Origin: Neodiprion pinetum | Lineage: Eukaryota > Arthropoda > Insecta > Hymenoptera > Diprionidae | Length of the DNA: 64,000 bases | Assembly (NCBI RefSeq): GCF_021155775.2 | Contig: NC_060235.2 | Coordinates: forward strand, 42,318,701-42,382,700 | Reading direction: 5' to 3' | Part shown: piece by piece, positions 50,061 to 61,381 of the stretch | How the letters are laid out: each line of letters begins with the position of its first letter | Numbering within the stretch: the first letter of the stretch is position 1 | The notes under the pieces: model-generated | The model's database searches: none | What the model was told of the DNA's origin: nothing | The model's input: the letters and a program-made list of their open reading frames with translations, nothing else | Made by a program: the position numbers and the translations under genes

Positions 50061-51469
50061 AGGATACGTCGAGCATCTCAATTCAACAGGTTTTCAAGCT
50101 AGCAAGCCAAACCTTCTGATATTCGTTCCCACGATACAGCGAAGTTCAAAAGTCAATATTTTGTCAAGTACTTTTAAATACCCGATACTTTTATGGAATT
50201 ATTAGGATTAGACTGAACCGCATTTTTTTTTTTTCTTTATTCACAAATGTAACTGATTACCTATAATCTATTCTATTACAATAATGAATATACTTAAGAT
50301 AAAATAATTCTTTCTTTTTTTATTTTGCAATAAAAGGAATACAAGATGAAGAAATTTAATCAAATATTTCGATATCAATTGCCCAAATGTCATGAAATAA
50401 AAGAGTGATTGACGGATACGAATAAAAATATATGATAACTTGTCATTGAAATCGAAATCTCTCGTCTCGTTTCGTCGTTTCAATTCCACATCTCATTTTC
50501 TTTTTCTTCCTTCTTCAGCAAATTATGTTTTCGTTTTCGTAGTTTTGTCTTACTCTGTTTGCGAGTATACTTTTTACAAATTGTACGCACGCGCGAGCTT
50601 TGTTAAGAAATTAAATACATGTCAAACTTTATAGTTTGTTTTAGCCAACTATACACAATTCGCACAAGTCGTTTAGTCGTTATCGTAAAATTGAAAGCGA
50701 GAGTCGATGCAGACGAAGATCGCGAACGACAGAACCGGGGTCAAGCCTTTACCTGTGTTTACTGAATTGGTTAAATTATATCTAAGTTAGACGGGCTTAT
50801 TCGAATCGTGTGCAAAAAGTTTAACACATTTCGCTGTTAGCTTCAGCCTCGTTCCGTCGATCCGTCGGATCAAAAGAATTCTTAAAATTTGGGTAGAAAT
50901 TTTTTGTTACAAAATTTCCGAACAATTTCGCGATTTCAATCCGTTTGTTTCATACAGTGGCAAAAAGGAGATAAACCAATTCTTTGAACGGGCCGTTTAC
51001 AATTGCCGATTACGAACTCGCAGCACAAAGGTAAATTCCAGTTCGACTGACCCAATTCTCAACCGTCTACCAGATGGGATCAAAACAATGTGATAATAAA
51101 GCTTACTTTTTTACAACTAACCGCCATTCCGGCCTAATGAAATTTGACAGGCACGCCCTTTGTTTGTCGCTAAATTGTTTGCATTATTTACCTTTAGATG
51201 CGGAAATGTTTTTACGCGAAGAACGAAAGTGTTTTTGTAATTTTTTTTTTTTTTCAAATTTAGAATTAGCGATCCGAGAAGGATAATTCGAAGAATTGAC
51301 GTACGTCAATCAATCACGTTCCCTGACAATAATCAACTTTGATCTGCTAAAGATTGTAAAAAAATTATGTAATCTTCGTTCACAAGTCTGGCTGAACTTT
51401 ACAAAATGATGAAATTGATCGAGAAAGGGTCGTGAAATGCGTTTTCAAAAATCCCAGGCGTGATTGATT
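50061..51469. other. Non-coding DNA, nothing identified
   Basis: AT-rich; only short unrecognised frames (50268-50634, 51074-51286). Confidence 0.5.
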
Positions 51470-51803
51470 TTGAAAAATCTCTGGATTCACGTTGTGTCAC
51501 GAACCGAGTAAGAATGATAAAAAATAATCGATTTTCGATTAAACGTATTATTTCATTCCGATTAATCGAGCATAATCAAAAGTATCAATTATTGTCATTG
51601 TCTTACTTACTCAAGTACGTATTTGTTACAACAAGTGAAAGATAAATGAACGTTTTTACCTGAAATCGAAAAATATTTTGAATGAAACTATAAATTATTT
51701 AAAAAACTCTTCCGCTTTTAAGACCACAGATTGAAATTTACGAAATTTTCGTCTCATATGCATCGTTTTACAAGAATACGAAACAATCGATTAATCGATT
51801 AAC
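51470..51803 (+). repeat. Dispersed ~300-bp repeat, copy B
   Basis: Second copy of the 17219-17514 repeat, slightly longer. Blocks: AATAATCGATTTTCGATTAA, ATTGTCTTACTTACTCAAG, GAAAAATATTTTGAATG, GAAATTTACGAAATTTTCG and a terminal AATCGATTAATCGATTAA palindrome. Identity by eye is well under 90 percent, so both copies are old. Confidence 0.7.
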
Positions 51804-54800
51804 TTTCACCGATTCAATCTAGTCGTGTTCGTTTATTTCAGCGGACTCGATCAGTCGATGCATCGATTATATTCAGGTTAATTACCGTCGCTTAATCGAA
51901 CGAATCACACGATCTCAATGTCAACTTTAACGGTGAGTTTATGCTCACACAGGAGTCTGAGAATTATGCCGGCCTTCGCTCCGAATTCCTGCTCAATCGA
52001 CTCGACTCGTAATTGGTCTCATTCCCATTTTATGCTAATGAGATGAAAACTCATTTCACCCCGATTAAAATCAGCTCCCTCGTTTAGCCGAGAACAATTG
52101 AACCTACGGTGATACAGAAACGCGAAGATCTTGATAATCCGCTTGTCACAGCCGTCTAAAATGTCTGTTCCGGACCGGAGCGCGATGTTAAGAAGGGATT
52201 TGGAGCGTCTTAAAGTGGACAAAATGGATATTCCAGTTGTTGGAAGGACTGACAAGAGATCCGGATTTCCTCTCGGATTATTGCGATCGGTTCAATGCTT
52301 TGTGGAAAAGCGACGTCGCTCTTTGTCTAAACGCGCTCAACCAGCGCTCGGTTACAACAATGCTTAAAGCTGCTCGCTGGGCGAATTCGAAACTCGCGTT
52401 GCCCCGAAGCAAACATTATTTTCCAGTGAAATGTAAAGTTTGCGGTTGGATATTTCGCATCGGTTTAATATTCGTAAACGCTCGACGTTTCTGCAAAGCG
52501 CGTTATCCTCGGACCTCGATTTTCATCGTCATTTTTCCACGAATCCTCTTACGTCGAATATATCCCTTGCCTTCATTCCTACGGAATGAATGAGTTTTCG
52601 AAAATTTTACACTGAAAAATATGCCGCGAATTTTCCGAAAATTCAACGTCACGTCGACGCCTCTTACGAAAACTTGCTGGGTAAAAAAATCCAAGAAGAC
52701 TGATTTAATCGTTCTCAATAAGATGCGATAGTTGTCACACTTTTTTAGAGATATTACGCGTAGCTTAGGTTAGAGCTACTTGATATAAATATAATAAGAC
52801 CCATATCATATTTATATTGATAAAAAAATCTGGAACAAATTTAAAACATCTGTAAAGAAGCTGTTGAAAAAAGCACACATTTTTCTAAGATCTGCATCGA
52901 CGACGCAATTTCGAGGATATTTATAAATTTATTTTGACGCGAATAAACGCACCTCCGCATCCGCAAATTGACTTTCATTTCGACTATGCGCACGCCTTGA
53001 GCCTCCCCCTAAATGTGATTTAGGATCGTGACAATTTCTTCGCAATTGTAACTTACCTGTGAGTATAATGCAAAGTCCTGAGATCCGTTGTGATTTTGCG
53101 ATACGAAGAGGCACTCGGCAATCTTTAGGTAAAGCATCGCTAGTTACGGCTTTGAATAATTGATCAACTTAGCTCGGTTTCAATCAGGATAGAGCACACT
53201 TAGCCTGCTCGGATATTCCATGAATCCATATCTGGATTCGGGTGGTTAACTCTTGCTCAACATCGCTTTGTGCATTCGTTATCGTCCTCAGCGGTAAGAT
53301 GTTCGTCCGTATCGCACGCGAAGCTTGCGGGAATTACGACCTTAAGGAGAATGAAAAACGAAGAAAAAAGCTGATACAAAAAATGTCAGATCCCTCTGAA
53401 GTGTGAATTAAGCGCGAACGTTCTAAAATCTTACCTATTTTTTTTTTTTTTTAAGAAAATGAATACACTTACAATTAGAATAATTTGAGTTTGAGGGCTT
53501 TATCATTTAAAGTCTGAAAAACATTTTAGAACTTTTTTTACCGAAATTAATAACAAAATGGCGGAATGGCGCATATGAGTAGCGAACGACCACGTTTTCA
53601 ATTCGGTGGCGAAGATTCCTCGGTCAATTTTTATTCGATCGACTTGAAATTTAGACACAATGTTAAAAATTTGTTCATCGATTCGATCTCGCGGCTAGAT
53701 TTTTCAATTTCAATCCTAAGATTTTATTACTAAAATTTTGCGGTTCAAACGTTACATCCTCCAGACCTCATATACTTTACCCACAATCTTATAATCACTT
53801 TACACCCCGCATCCTCTTCTTATCTTCACCGAGTCAGCAGGTACATTTCTGAACTGCAACTAACGAGTTTTCTACCTTCTCTTAACTCTTCGCTTCCAAC
53901 CTAGTCACTTATAATTACATCTCTCCATGCCAATCGAAATCCTTTTTCCAAGCCGACTCCTTCGCACTGACCACTGTTATAATTCAATTACCGAGTCAAC
54001 AATAATAAACCAACCGTACCATTTATATCGTCTACTTCCCTTAAAACCGATCCCTTTCTTTTTCCATCATTTCCTGCATTTGGAGTAGTGGCACGTAAGT
54101 GCATAATCGATGTATATATATGAAAAAAAGTTTTTTTTTACAACATTCGGACTACGAGCTCGAACCCGAAAAGGTATTTTGACTCAAGAAAGTTTTTCGA
54201 TGATGTCAGGAGATGTGTCACCTCAAAAGCCCTCGAGTTCGGAGTCGTTCGCTACTCACATGCGCCATGCCACCATTTTGTTGTTAATTTCGATGAAAAA
54301 ATTCTAAAATGTTCTCGAAACTGTAAACAATAAATCCGTTGAATTGAAATTGCTCCATGTGTTTCCGTTATCTTTGAAAAAAAAAACAACTCCTAAAAAT
54401 AGGTATGACTTTAGACCGTTCAAGAGTCGTCGATAGACTTCTGCAAGAAGTCTCGACCCTCTCTTTCATCATCAACACCGTAAAGAAGGAGATGAAAAAT
54501 GAATCACCAGTCGTGGGAAAGTCCACCTTCAATTTTCCGTCGTCTTAAACTTCTTCAGCCGCCGTTGACCTGAAGAAAAATTCTCTGCACGTTCGCGCGG
54601 GACGCTCTTGAAGAAAAATGCCGAGTAGTTTTCCACCTGCAACGTGCATTCTGGCTCGGTGCAATATCGTTCATCCTTGGAGGGCTGCACATGCCGTCAT
54701 GTAACCGTAAAGCGATCACCCGAATCCACTCCCTTATTTAGAGCTCTAGAGAACTGGAGAAATTATAATCCAGCCGAGAAAAGAAGACGATAGAAAAGCA

Positions 54801-55910
54801 GCTCTGTTCATGCTAAGGAAGAACGCGATCTGCCGAGAAATGGATACGCATTTAAGCGCAATAAGTTCCATGCTGTGCTTCTTGAATGCGAGTGTCAAAT
54901 GCATCGCGATTGTTTCAGCAGGATATCTCCCTGCTGTTCGTGCAACGAAAACGAATCGTATATCACACGACAATACGTCGGGCACTATACCGGGACAATC
55001 TTTTGAAACTTGAAAATCATCTGCGCATGCGCGCGTTTTATCCGCCGTTCTGCGCGCAGGCTGGCCATCCCGAGTTTTCAGCTGTCAAACTTTTTCTAGC
55101 GGCGATGTGGTTGATACGAATTTTCGAGGTTAGAATATCAAATGATTAAGGTAGTGACACGGAACGGTTTGGGAAGCATTTGATATTGGGTCGGAGAGTT
55201 GATTCCTCAAAGAACGGTCGGAATTTAATGCTTATGCTCTTTGAAAATTCAAACGTACACATTTCGTGTAGGTTGGCACGCCTGCATCGCGGACAAAAAT
55301 ATCGCTGCGGGAAGATGTCGCCAATTTCGCAGGCGCGGTTGATTTTCAAATTTCAAGAGATTTTCCCTGTATACTCCGACAGTCGTTGGCCGATAGCTGT
55401 TGCAGTATATTTCATGGCCAAGTCGTAAATTTCACCGATCTGCAATTTGTTATATTCCGATTTTGCGATTGCAGATCAGTGCTGGCCGAGTTGTTTTTGG
55501 ATGAAGAACCTTGTTAACTGTCACAACACGCCGTAAGGTTTGGTTAGTTTTTTACCGTTCGTGAACATCGTAACGCGACGATATGAATAACATTTCTGCT
55601 CATCCTCTGGGCTTTGAGCTGATGCTTTGGCGCTCAAAACCCGCCGGAAATAATTTGTGATATAACGGCAATGTGTACAAGCAGTCGCTAGGCTAAGTTA
55701 AGCTCAGCCTTTTGATGTTCAGTCAATTTTCGCCGAATTTATTGACAGTAAAGGTTAATTGATGTTCAACCTCTCGTCAATTTTTACGATCACGTTTCCA
55801 GCTTAGTTGAAAGTATAACGAATTTTTCCTACGGGTTACGCGGGCTGTTGAAACGCTCGGTTTTTTTCCGGATTCCATGAAAAGAAATAACGAGTGCTGC
55901 TCTTTTACAG
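51804..55910. other. Non-coding DNA; possible exon remnant at 52159-52370 and a C/T-rich stretch at 53790-54080
   Basis: At 52140-52590 all three + frames and one minus frame are open for 70-118 codons. An acceptor-like TTGTCACAG stands at 52143-52151, just before ATG 52161. No family recognised. The stretch 53790-54080 is strongly depleted in G on the + strand. An NRF-1-type site lies at 55022. Confidence 0.35.
55022..55033. promoter_or_regulatory. NRF-1/Ewg-type site
   Basis: TGCGCATGCGCG fits YGCGCAYGCGCR. It sits in a locally GC-richer stretch (54800-55330) with several overlapping short open frames but no recognisable exon. Confidence 0.3.
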
Positions 55911-55930
55911 GTTTAACCAAGGGGTTAAAC
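55911..55930. repeat. Perfect inverted repeat, left of the minisatellite
   Basis: GTTTAACCAAGGGGTTAAAC: two perfect 8-nt arms around a 4-nt centre. Confidence 0.8.
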
Positions 55931-55964
55931 ACACGTGATATATGGTGTACACTTTTCCGGAAAT

Positions 55965-56310
55965 CTTTTAAAATCTATTGAAATCTCTGAAATTTTTTGA
56001 AATCATTGAAATATCTGAAGTTTTCTTATGAAAAAATTATTTGTAATTCCACGAAGTCTCTTGTAATCCTTTGAGATCCTTTGAAATCCCTGAGATCTTT
56101 TGAAATCCCTGATATCTTCTAGTCTTCTGAAATTATCTGAAATCTCTTGAAATCTTTGGAAATTTGTCGAAGACTTTTAAAATCTTTGAAATCTTTTGAA
56201 ATCTTTTGAAATCCCTAAAATTTTCTTTGATCAAATCTTTTGTAATTCCATGAAGTCCCTTGGTAATGTTTTGAAATCTCTTGAAATCGTTGTAATCTTG
56301 AAATCAGATC
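55965..56310. repeat. Degenerate TTGAAATC minisatellite, ~345 bp
   Basis: About 25-30 imperfect repeats of an 8-11 bp unit built on TTGAAATCT (variants CTTTTGAAATC, TCTGAAATT, CTTGTAATCC). Larger blocks recur, for example TTGTAATTCCACGAAGTC at 56040 and TTGTAATTCCATGAAGTC at about 56240, indicating a higher-order repeat near 200 bp. Bracketed by palindromes at 55911-55930 and 56331-56348. Confidence 0.85.
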
Positions 56311-56330
56311 TACATGAAATGGATGACTGA

Positions 56331-56348
56331 TTAAATCCGCGGATTTAA
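56331..56348. repeat. 18-bp perfect palindrome, right of the minisatellite
   Basis: TTAAATCCGCGGATTTAA is identical to its reverse complement. It stands about 20 bp beyond the last minisatellite unit. Confidence 0.9.
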
Positions 56349-58279
56349 CTACAAACCAATTCACGGGGATCGGGAACATCAATTGGCTGATGTTTCAAAG
56401 TCCTAACGTGTAAATATAACTCACGAAAGACAGGAGCTGCGTAAAACGTTTTGTTCTGAAAAACTTGGAATGTCATTCCAATATCGTTCAGGCAGGTAGT
56501 CGCAGCATTCCTCGAAAATGAATACTTGGAAAAGCTCCAAATATTCGACTGCAGTCCTTCGTGTGCAGACGCTTGTCATTCCATCTGCAGGAACGTTGAA
56601 AATGGTTGAACCAAACTCTCATTGTAATCGGAGCAGACAAGCTGCTCTGTCCGCGTCTCGCGTTAAGCTTGGCAGGTATGTTTCGCTCCGAGTTTCTGAA
56701 TGTTCAGGGGCAGCCTGTAGAGTGATTGGACACCGGATTATTTGGCATCGGTAATGTCCTTCGCCTGTCCGGCTACTCAGCGATCGAACTTACTTAACGG
56801 TCCCAACGAGGGGATGCTGTCCACCACCTATAGTGCGAGTACTCGCTAAAAGCTCCCCAACGAAAAAAGATGGCTCAAAACTTTCCTCATCCTGTGCAAC
56901 AGATGCATGCTTCCGCATTAGCTACGAAATTGCGGAGTTAAAATTTACTCCCGAGAGCTGCAGCTTTTTCCTTCGAGATTTCATCAGAACTTGATAAAGT
57001 ATCCTCATTCATTATGCACGTTCAGATTATATCCAACCGGTTGCAAACTGTAATATAAATCAGGTAGTCGGAAAAGCACATCGGGGGCGATGAAAGTTCC
57101 TTTCAAAAGTCCAACGACTCCTCGTTCGTGTCTAAATTTCGTTCTTCCATCTCACGTTCGTCTTTAATAACTTTTTCAGCACGATCAGCACGCGTTAGGA
57201 AATTTCTTTTTCACATAGGTGTACAAGGGAGTTCAAATGATGCGATCGTAAAGTGCAAACATACACCATCAGCAATTGCTGATTGTAGGTATAACTGCAA
57301 CAGCTCACTGACACATTTTACGAGATCAGCGAACGGTGGACAAAGTTCCGAAAATCGCCTTACCACCAAGTCCATGAATCGTTTAATGACACCGTAGGTT
57401 GGTTCATTCTATATTTCGTAAGACCAATTCAGAAGCATCGTATCATAGAAAGCAACAGGTTTGCGACAACATCGATTGCTTTAACATATTCGATTAACGT
57501 AGTGTGCTTGTCGTGTAGTACAGTAAGATACGTGTACCAGTTATCGGCACGTTTAGACCCAACGATCGACCCTTTTATTTTCCAAAATTATTAATCGTTG
57601 GCAAAAATTGTGAATTTCTTGACGACTACAACCAATTACTAGAGGCTTGGACACTACAAATTTAATTATTGGTAATTTTAGAACTAAGGATCAAACTGAT
57701 ACACCCAAAAAAGTTCAATAAATGGTACACTTACCTTATACCAGTATAACCGTGTTGCTATATTGCGTCACGTTACTTCCGCTCACGCACAATGCGGGGA
57801 GATTATTCAGCGGTAAGTGAACGAATCCGAGTGTGAGCCGGGAATATTCGAGATAATCATGTAATGCACCTTGTCAGTGTATTTGAAAGGATTAAAGGGT
57901 AGCAGTTAAAAATCCGATGTTCATTCAAATGGATAACCTTTTTCGCGATAAATTTGTCAGAGCTTCAGAATTTTCTGTGAATCCTTAATCGCATGGCCGG
58001 GATTACGTGGCGCTGAATGGTGGATTATTACAAATTATAATACCCTCTTCCTGTGCTCGTTGAACATCGAACAAATACCAGACAGCTGCTGAGCTGGAAA
58101 AATCGCGTGACCGTGGAACTTGATTAAATTGTCTCTTCTATACATTTTCTTTGTTATTTTTTTCCATCGAATCGTTTTCGATACCGCACAAGTGGGTTAG
58201 GATTTTTTCTATAGGTACTCCTTCACCGCCATATTCTAGTCCCAAAAACGTCCTCAATAGAAAGATTAAGGTGGTCCTT
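56349..58279. other. Non-coding or unresolved DNA; weak exon-like frames
   Basis: On the + strand, AGG|GTATGT-like donor sequence (GGCAGGTATGTTTC, about 56671-56684) follows a frame from ATG 56518. On the minus strand, a 54-codon frame from about 57378 down to 57215 reads protein-like. Neither matches a family I know. Confidence 0.3.
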
Positions 58280-58740
58280 ATTCAGGTTGTTGATAAATTT
58301 TTTCGGCCCCATCCTCCAAATCAACTTCAAATAATCAAAAAACACTTGATAACAAAGTTTTTCAGATTCTTACCTCAACTCTAAGACAGCCTGCTTTGTG
58401 ATCGAGGTTTCTTATGGAAATAAAATGGGAAAACATTTCTTTCTCGGTATATATTTTATCGTGAAAGTAATAGTGTTGAAAAAAATTTGTAACTACGAGG
58501 TTTTAGTCGGTATCAGTGCTACTAACGGTGTGAATTTTTTTTCGGACATTAGCGCCGATGCCTACTAAAACCTCGCAGTTACAGATTTTTTCGAACACTA
58601 TTATTACTTTTACAGTGAAATATATATTGAGAAAAAAAGTTCTTCCCGTGTTATTTCCATAACAAACTTTGATCACTAATTGTTTTTGAATTATTTGCAG
58701 TTGGTTCCGAGGGTGATGCGAAAAAAGTTCGATCACACCA
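58280..58740. mobile_element. Foldback/MITE element with long inverted arms, ~460 bp
   Basis: Left arm (about 58282-58530) and right arm (about 58545-58738) are inverted copies. Shared blocks include ATTTTTTCGGCCCCATCCTC against its diverged inverse, AACTTCAAATAATCAAAAAAC, TTATGGAAATAA and ACGAGGTTTTAGT. The left arm has about 40 bp of extra sequence (around 58370-58410). The centre forms a compact hairpin. The frames at 58151-58384 and 58503-58763 are read-through of the arms. Confidence 0.75.
58489..58582. ncRNA. pre-miRNA-like hairpin at the centre of the foldback element (candidate)
   Basis: GTAACTACGAGGTTTTAGTC pairs with GACTAAAACCTCG-like sequence ending CAGTTAC (about 58562-58582), and the duplex continues through CGGTATCAGTGCTA against TTAGCGCCGATGCC. 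A ~94-nt stem with few mismatches and an AT-rich loop is the right size for a microRNA precursor or a MITE-derived small-RNA source. Folding potential is seen; expression is unknown. Confidence 0.3.
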
Positions 58741-59016
58741 TAATAAAAAAATATTCCCTTCACTGTTTGCTATTTCAATATCACACCATTACGACCATTT
58801 TCGTTGTACATACCTATGGGTACCGACGTAAAGCATACACCTCTATCCTTGGCGGTCTCTTCGTCCCATGCTTGTTTCTAATAACGTTAACTAGGTCCCA
58901 TTTCCATCCTCCCGAAGTTGGGAAGATCTTTACCCTAGTTGTTCTTGGCATTCGGCGTTTCCGAGCAAAGCGGAGGCTGGCGGTTACGGAGTCAAGGGTG
59001 CGATTAAGCCATGTAA

Positions 59017-59239
59017 TATAAACGCGGTTGCCTTGTATACCTTACAGTGCGTCTAGTGCTCGGAACACAAACAGCCGGCAGGCAGGCAGGCAGCGCACCT
59101 AAATACTAAAATTTTATCGGTAACCGATGCTGCAGCATCCGTTATCGTTCCGGCTTTGCGTTAACCGCCAACGCTACTCCACAAAGGATTTATCCTAGAC
59201 CGCAAGTTCCACCATGCACAGCAGCAAAATTATGTTCAG
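59017..59239 (+). promoter_or_regulatory. Candidate TATA promoter and first exon upstream of the SLC26-like gene
   Basis: TATAAA at 59017-59022 is followed 29 nt later by an initiator-like ACAGT (59044-59048), the canonical arthropod spacing. Downstream lies a possible leader with a short uORF (ATG at 59127, 23 codons). Then comes ACCATG at 59214 opening nine codons that end in CAG|GTGAAA, a plausible splice donor at 59240. The strand and position suit a leader for the transporter gene 2.1 kb downstream. However, the short peptide ends in a phase that does not join in frame to ATG 61382 through the best acceptor (AG at 61365-61366). It may be non-coding leader, belong to another gene, or be chance. 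The sequence match is seen; the role is inference. Confidence 0.3.
59075..59092. repeat. (GGCA)4 microsatellite in the candidate leader exon
   Basis: CCGGCAGGCAGGCAGGCAGC, within the possible 5' leader downstream of the TATA box at 59017. Confidence 0.9.
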
Positions 59240-60167
59240 GTGAAATAACTGGAGAACGGAACGCTGTGATTTTGAGAGAGCAACGTTTCACGGTCCGTCT
59301 CACTCTTTAGGCACTGTACGTGTAACGACGAATTCCATTTTGAGTTATATGGATTTTTCCAACCAAATGAAAATAAAGTCCAGGTAATGGATCCCATAGA
59401 TAAATTGAAATTCTAAACAGATTCCAGATCGGTTGATTCCGCAACTCTGGCACGCAACTTTGAGTGTTAAATTCGAGGATTGAGAGTTGGTATTGAAATT
59501 GAATTGCGCCTTCAGAAGTTCCCTCGACTTTGGTGGTAACTGATTAAAAGTTTCAATGCCAGTGTCGGGATTCTCGCCATTCTTGACACCGGGTCGAACG
59601 ATGGATAAGGAATGTCTGCACAGGGTCAAGGACGACGTATCCTTTGTCTACAAGCGATTCCTCGACGATCAAGCAACCGGATGATTGCCTCTTCAAGTTG
59701 ATGAATGTGTGAAATTGAGCTACTTTGACTGATTTCCAGTAGTGAGCGTTAGCGAATTATCGCTCCAATCTTCGTAACCTTTGGACGTACAGACACGTAT
59801 TGATAAGTGTTCGTTTGAAAAAGCTGTTCTTTGTACGAGATAAGCAACCCCGATAAGCATTAAGGCTACATTATTTCTCTCGATCGCCTCGTCGATACCG
59901 AAAGCTGTAATTGCTGTATTGAGTTATCGTTATTCACTTTACGTCATTTGGTTCGACTTGTTTGGGAGAGAAACTGATACTGTGAAGTTCTCGACGATGA
60001 ACCCTCCTGATGGCTTAACTATCAGCATTGGGATTCCGGCATTGATGCGTTAATGATGGTGCGACTCAGATACGGTTACGCAATTGGTTATTACATGGTT
60101 CCGCGTTAATTGCAACGCACATCCATCACGCAACACGTCACAAGATTTAGATAGACTTAGATACCCG

Positions 60168-60244
60168 GTCAGAAACTCCGTTGTCACTACGTCCCAAAGA
60201 GCGTATCAACTTCGGTCGAAGAACAAACCGGACATTCAGCGAAA
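60168..60244 (+). promoter_or_regulatory. Alternative candidate 5' leader exon of the SLC26-like gene
   Basis: An initiator-like GGTCAGA lies near 60168, and AGCGAAA|GTGAGTAT at 60238-60252 is a good splice donor. Donor, strand and distance (about 1.1 kb) would suit a non-coding first exon spliced to the acceptor just before ATG 61382, where a CT-rich tract (about 61327-61350) is followed by AG at 61365-61366. No TATA box stands at the right distance. Weak evidence. Confidence 0.2.
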
Positions 60245-61381
60245 GTGAGTATACTGGTTTTGTTTTTATTGCTCAATTACAGTCCAAACAAGAGTGTGCT
60301 ACACTTTTTTCTTCACACAGCCCATACTTGCTGACAATAGAGCCGGTCATTTTTGATCACCAATCCGTGCACACTGCGGTAAAATTGAAAACCATCGCGA
60401 CTATAAGCAGTAGAACTTTATTTAGAAATTACCATTGATTGATAAATTACACTGATTATCAACAATTAACCGATTTCATTCACCTGATCGAGTTACTGTG
60501 AATATTACCAACAATTGAACTCCTCAATGTGTTTTACCTCAATCTTTCCTAACAAACGATGAACCGTTTACTCAAAATTAAGTTGTACTGTACAGTCAAT
60601 CGATGATATGGAGGAAATCGATCGATTGAAATATTTACTAGTGTATTCGAGGGGTGTAAGTTTATTTGAAGAGCATTAGAAGGATGGAAACGATTACTTA
60701 TAAATGGCTGGAACGAGAATGAAATGCAGAAGCTGGATGAATTTTTTTGTCAGTCTGTCCCCCGAGGTTTATACATCCTTCGTTCGAGCGTGTCGCCTTT
60801 GAAATATTAAATTATAAAGGAACTCTGGGAAACGTAGATAACAATAAAAGTTTTAAAAAAGCCGGGTCACTCCGTGATGGTTCTTCTTTTATGCCGGCGA
60901 ACCTTCAGGTAGTAAGATTGTCCGAACTTTTAACCCCGCGACATTATATATATATATTGCACCCTCGTGCCGGTAACATCGAGACTTTATTGCCACTCTA
61001 AACTGAAACTAAAAAATGTAGAGATGTCGCGATTCGGTCCAAAGTGAGAAAGTCCAGAAGAGGATGTAAAGAATCTCCGTCTCGCAAGGTTCGTGCCACA
61101 CGTAAACACTTGTTCATCCTCAACTTTTGACAAGGGTGCACGGATATAAGGTCCGATCCATCAGACGACGGTACCAAACTTGTGGCTTTATTTCGACGAA
61201 ACATATGCCAGGTGGTGAATAGAGACGTACGCGCATTGGACTCAAGAGCAAAGGTTCCAAGGCACTTCGGTAAAACACACCCCTCAGTGTTTCGCTCAAG
61301 TTCGAAGCACTTTGGGAGCGTTAGTTGATTTTTCTCACCCTCCCCCTCCCCAACCGAACCAAGTAGGGATTTCCCGAGTGT

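Noticed and set aside
54100..54190. B-box-like GGTTCGAGCTC on the minus strand suggesting a tRNA
   Set aside because: No A box or acceptor-stem pairing at the right distance; flanked by A/T runs.
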